DNA from: Micromonospora noduli | Lineage (GTDB): Bacteria; Actinomycetota; Actinomycetes; Mycobacteriales; Micromonosporaceae | Assembly: GCF_003264365.1 (NCBI RefSeq) | Contig: NZ_PYAK01000006.1 | Coordinates: 62,001-126,000, forward strand | Reading direction: 5' to 3' | Length of the DNA stretch: 64,000 nt | Shown: positions 61,472-64,000 of the stretch, in pieces | Layout: the number at the start of each line of letters is the position of its first letter | Numbering within the stretch: position 1 is the first letter of the stretch | Position numbers and translations under genes: made by a program | Notes under the pieces: generated by a model | What the model was told of the DNA's origin: nothing | Database searches by the model: none | Seen by the model: the letters and a program-made list of their open reading frames with translations, nothing else

Positions 61472-61497
61472 CTCCTCGAACACCGTCATGTTCGAGG
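61472..61497 (-). promoter_or_regulatory. RBS-sequestering hairpin of terC
   Basis: Minus-strand CCTCGAAC (61490-61497) pairs perfectly with GTTCGAGG (61474-61481). The latter includes most of the Shine-Dalgarno GAGGAG. The first arm is also the 3' strand of the aptamer P1 stem, so the two folds exclude each other: the expected expression platform. Confidence 0.7.
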
Positions 61498-61588
61498 TCT
61501 CCTTCACCCACCACCTGGTGGGCAACCACCCGAGGCGCGCCGGGCGCGCCGTACTGACCGGAATGGTTCGTGGGAAGTACTCCCCTCG
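61493..61588 (-). ncRNA. probable yybP-ykoY (Mn2+) riboswitch upstream of terC
   Basis: The leader begins CGAGGGGAGTACTTCCC and ends GGTGAAGGAGACCTCG. CGAGG (61584-61588) and CCTCG (61493-61497) form P1; GGGGAGTA and the GAGACC region match the conserved loops of the Mn2+ aptamer in outline. Hairpins lie between. A TTGGCG-N18-TAACCT promoter (-10 at 61596-61601) ends about 7 nt before the aptamer. Not verified with a covariance model. Confidence 0.7.
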
Positions 61589-61681
61589 CACGACAAGGTT
61601 AGGCCAGGCGCAATCGCCACGCCAAGCGGGACATCGATGGTTGCCCTGGTAAACCGCTGTGTGTGCGTGGTACGAGCGCTG

Positions 61682-62092
61682 TCAGCCGCGGCGCAACGTC
61701 GCGCCCGGGGCCATCGCCTGCTCGATCAAGCCCCGATAGTCACGTGGCAGTTGGGTCACCACGTCATCGAACTCACCGCCGGTGATCGCCTCGCGCAGGG
61801 TGGTGAAGACCGCCCGACTGGCGTCCTCGGCGGCGGCCTCCCGCACACCGGCGCGCAACGCGACCCGGGCGACGAACTCCGCCGCGCCGAACCGGTCCGC
61901 CTGCTCGGTGCTCGGGCTCGGTTTGAGCACGAGTTGCAGCGGTTGGGGCAACTGGGCGGCCAGGTCCAGGACCTCACCGCCGGTCAACCGCTCGGCGAAC
62001 GTCTCCAACACGGCCCGGGTCAGCTCGACCGCCCGCTCGGACGACGTGGCGGTGCGCTGGGAAACCTGGTCGATGAAGGTGTCGTAGTTCAT
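61682..62092 (-). CDS. DUF2267 protein
   Basis: 136 aa, MNYDTFIDQVSQRTATSSER, AVLETFAERLTGGEVLDLAA, LPRDYRGLIEQA. It is the single-domain form of the DUF2267 seen at 47748. These small helical proteins are induced by stress in actinobacteria and cyanobacteria; the molecular role is unknown. AAGGGAG precedes ATG 62092. SigB-like promoter at 62129-62153. Confidence 0.85.
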   Translation of the reverse strand: MNYDTFIDQVSQRTATSSERAVELTRAVLETFAERLTGGEVLDLAAQLPQPLQLVLKPSPSTEQADRFGAAEFVARVALRAGVREAAAEDASRAVFTTLREAITGGEFDDVVTQLPRDYRGLIEQAMAPGATLRRG

Positions 62093-62128
62093 CGCGTACT
62101 CCCTTGGGCTCGCGTTCGGCGTCTGCGG

Positions 62129-62153
62129 GTACCCGCGGCGGCCGAGGAGAAAC
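62129..62153 (-). promoter_or_regulatory. SigB/SigF-like promoter of the DUF2267 gene
   Basis: Minus strand GTTTCT (62148-62153) - 13 nt - GGGTAC (62129-62134), 36 nt before ATG 62092. Confidence 0.65.
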
Positions 62154-62248
62154 GGCGCCGGTTTCCTCCGCCGGGCGGGCGTGACCGGCCGGCGGGCGGG
62201 TAACCGCCGCCGGTCGTCACCACATCGATGCCCGAGGGAGCCCACGCC

Positions 62249-62518
62249 ATGGCGAGCTACGCCGACGTCCTGCAGTACCTGTCGAGCCTGGACTACCCGG
62301 CCGAGAAGGACGACGTGGTCCGCGAGGCCGAACGGGAGGGTGCCCCGCCGGACGTGTTGAAGGCGCTGCGCGCCCTGCCGCCGGTCGACTACGCCAACGG
62401 GACCGAGGTGGCCCGGTCGGCCGGGATCGAGGCGGCGCCCGAGGTCGGCCCCGCCCAGCGGGCCGAGCAGGCCCGGGACAAGCACAACCGGGTCTCGCAG
62501 CACCTGCGCGGCATCTGA
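62249..62518 (+). CDS. DUF2795 protein
   Basis: 89 aa. ASYADVLQYLSSLDYPAEKD, EREGAPPDVLKALRALPPVD and the tail matching DUF2795. The fold is a short helical bundle of unknown function, often found with DUF2267 proteins. ATG 62249 follows CGAGGGAG (62233-62240); an upstream ATG at 62228 is less likely. Divergent from the DUF2267 gene. Confidence 0.82.
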   Translation: MASYADVLQYLSSLDYPAEKDDVVREAEREGAPPDVLKALRALPPVDYANGTEVARSAGIEAAPEVGPAQRAEQARDKHNRVSQHLRGI

Positions 62519-62560
62519 CCCGGCGGTGGCGCCCACCACCCCGGCCCGGGAGCGTCCCGA

Positions 62561-63226
62561 ATGACCCAGACCGGCCCCGACCGGCCAGCGGACGTGCGTT
62601 TCCCGGCTGCGAAGCAGCTCGCCGTGGTGGCGGTGGTCGGCGTCATCGCCGGCTGCGTCTTCGCGCTGCTGCTGCCACTGCCGCTCGCCGCGCTGGCCGG
62701 CTGGGACGTGGGCGCGCTGAGCTGGCTCGTGCTGGTCTGGCACAAGATCTGGCCGATGGACGCCGAGCGGACCGCTCGACTGGCCGTCCACGAGGACCCG
62801 AACCGGGCGATCCGGGACGTCCTGCTGCTCGTCGCCTGCCTGGCCAGTCTGCTGGCTGTCGGGTTGGTGGTGGCCAGCGCGCAGAGCGCGCCCCCCGGGA
62901 TCGCCCGGGAGCTGCACAGCGGCGTGGGCGTGCTCAGCGTGGTGCTCTCCTGGTTCGTGGTGCACACCGTGTTCGCCGCCCGGTACGCCCGGATCTACTA
63001 CACCGGCCCGGACGGCGGGGTGAACTTCAACCAACCCGAACCGCCGCGCTACTCCGACTTCGCGTACGTCGCGTTCACCATCGGGACGACGTTCCAGGTC
63101 TCCGACACCAACCTGACCAGCAACGAGATGCGTCGTACGGTACTGCGCCACTCGATGGTGTCGTACCTGTTCGGCGCGTTCATCATCGCCGTGACCGTGA
63201 ACCTGCTGGCGGGTCTGGCGCGGTGA
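62561..63226 (+). CDS. DUF1345 membrane protein
   Basis: 221 aa with five helices (QLAVVAVVGVIAGCVFALLL, AALAGWDVGALSWLVLV, DVLLLVACLASLLAVGLVVA, GVGVLSVVLSWFVVHTVFAA, MVSYLFGAFIIAVTVNLLAG). The family signature YSDFAYVAFTIGTTFQVSDT is intact. Function unknown. ATG 62561, 42 nt after DUF2795. Confidence 0.9.
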   Translation: MTQTGPDRPADVRFPAAKQLAVVAVVGVIAGCVFALLLPLPLAALAGWDVGALSWLVLVWHKIWPMDAERTARLAVHEDPNRAIRDVLLLVACLASLLAVGLVVASAQSAPPGIARELHSGVGVLSVVLSWFVVHTVFAARYARIYYTGPDGGVNFNQPEPPRYSDFAYVAFTIGTTFQVSDTNLTSNEMRRTVLRHSMVSYLFGAFIIAVTVNLLAGLAR

Positions 63227-63496
63227 GAGGGACTTCTCAGCCGGCCGCGCGGTCCCCCGGAGCGTGACACGGGGCGGGGCCGATCGAAGGGCCGGGACAG
63301 GCGGGCGCCCCTGGTCACGAACCGCGACCCAGGGCGCCACGCAAGCCTGCCCAGGCGGTGAACCGCATCCGAACCGGTCGCGGTCACCAGGCGGTGGAGG
63401 CCCGCCCGAACCGAGCGGCCAGCACTGCCGGGTCCAACCATACGGCAGAACATCCTCCGTTTGGTCAGAATTTGAGGAAGTGTGGGCCAGGGCACG

Positions 63497-64000
63497 TCAC
63501 GGCCGACCGGTCACCTCCGCGTACCGATGCTCAAGGTCAACCCGGGCCAACGCCCCGACCAGCCAGGCCAACTGCTCGGACTCGCCAGTGGCCAGGCCGG
63601 CCAGGTCGTCCGCCGACCTGCCCAGCCCGAGCCGGCGCGCGGCAGCCAGCGCCCGCCGGTCGGCGACCGGGGCCACCTCCCGCCACAACGCCTGCGCCTC
63701 GCGGAGAAACAGGTCGACGACCTGATCGTCCACGCCCGGAAGCTCGGCCAGCAGCGCCCGCTCCCGGACCGGGTCGTGGTGCGCCACAGCCCGCAACCGG
63801 CGCAGATCACCCCGGTACCGCTCGACCACCGTCCGAGCCAGGTCACCCAGCACAGCGGCCAGCGCGTCCACGTCACCGCGCTGGCCGCTGGCGCGCAGCA
63901 CCCGGACCCGGTCCTCGTGCAGCGAACGCGCCAGCCGGGCCGCGCTGTCCCACCCCTCGTCGCGCACCGCCCGCGCCCCGTCCAACGCCCGCCGGAAGTC
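63497..64000 (-). CDS. hypothetical protein, 5' end beyond the window
   Basis: At least 167 aa; the frame is still open at the window edge (DFRRALDGARAVRDEGWDSA), and no proper start is visible. Helical, Ala/Arg/Asp-rich. LLAELPGVDDQVVDLFLREA resembles a helix-hairpin-helix segment, and similar proteins are sometimes annotated as endonuclease-like, but active-site residues cannot be pointed to. Stop at 63497. Confidence 0.65.
   Translation of the reverse strand, partial: DFRRALDGARAVRDEGWDSAARLARSLHEDRVRVLRASGQRGDVDALAAVLGDLARTVVERYRGDLRRLRAVAHHDPVRERALLAELPGVDDQVVDLFLREAQALWREVAPVADRRALAAARRLGLGRSADDLAGLATGESEQLAWLVGALARVDLEHRYAEVTGRP

Noticed and set aside
62161-62203. SigB-like promoter for the DUF2795 gene
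   Set aside because: GTTTCC and GGGTAA both occur but are 31 nt apart, too far for one promoter.

Overview
The window is chromosomal DNA from a very GC-rich actinobacterium, most likely Micromonosporaceae (Micromonospora or a close relative). The basis is strong G/C third-position bias, many GTG starts, typical actinobacterial families (Rv3032-like glycosyltransferase, XRE-TPR regulators, DUF6510, DUF2267, I36-type secreted inhibitors) and short intergenic palindromes. The genus is inferred from gene content only. No rRNA, tRNA, CRISPR array or complete transposase was seen.

Layout. 0-14 kb is an accessory-looking stretch: a possible papain-fold protein, a secreted GH43 enzyme, two small secreted I36-like proteins, a DUF2089/membrane/SHOCT-like operon, a TetR and aldo-keto reductase pair with two palindromic operators, two XRE-TPR regulators, and partial copies of those regulators left as fragments. 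14-28 kb is carbohydrate and central metabolism: treZ-treY-glgX on the minus strand, a divergent alpha-glucan glycosyltransferase, citrate synthase, and an operon of small membrane protein, methyltransferase and membrane sulfatase. 28-39 kb carries an arginase-fold protein, a GH15 glucanase/trehalase, a lactone oxidase, an ASRT-like protein, an ArAE/FUSC-type membrane protein, and a two-component system directly upstream of a GT39 and a GT2-GtrA protein. 39-50 kb is rich in signalling: a Ser/Thr kinase, an OsmC-like protein, a DivIVA-like coiled coil, an Rcp1-like receiver, two STAS proteins, a B12-binding protein with the CarH-type W-x9-EH motif, and a PAS-GAF-PP2C phosphatase. 50-64 kb holds NDH-2, a glycogen-debranching-type enzyme, assorted small enzymes, a SUOX-fold/ferredoxin-reductase/DUF6510 operon, a TerC transporter behind a probable Mn2+ (yybP-ykoY) riboswitch, and small stress-type proteins.

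How the parts may work together. Trehalose and glucan turnover (treXYZ, Rv3032-like GT4, GH15, debranching enzyme) recurs along the window. At least seven genes between 30 and 62 kb have an upstream sequence close to GTTT-N13/14-GGGTA or GGGAA, the form recognised by the actinobacterial SigB/SigF family. In five of the eight listed cases the -10 element ends only 8-9 nt before the start codon, which predicts leaderless mRNAs. The PP2C/STAS/B12 module lies inside this group. A light- or cobalamin-responsive partner-switching system controlling a local stress regulon is therefore the most interesting hypothesis; it is inference, not demonstrated.

Limits. Family calls are by eye from translated sequence. 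Start sites were chosen by Shine-Dalgarno position, overlap or hydrophobic N-terminus and may be off. Promoter, operator and terminator calls are pattern matches.
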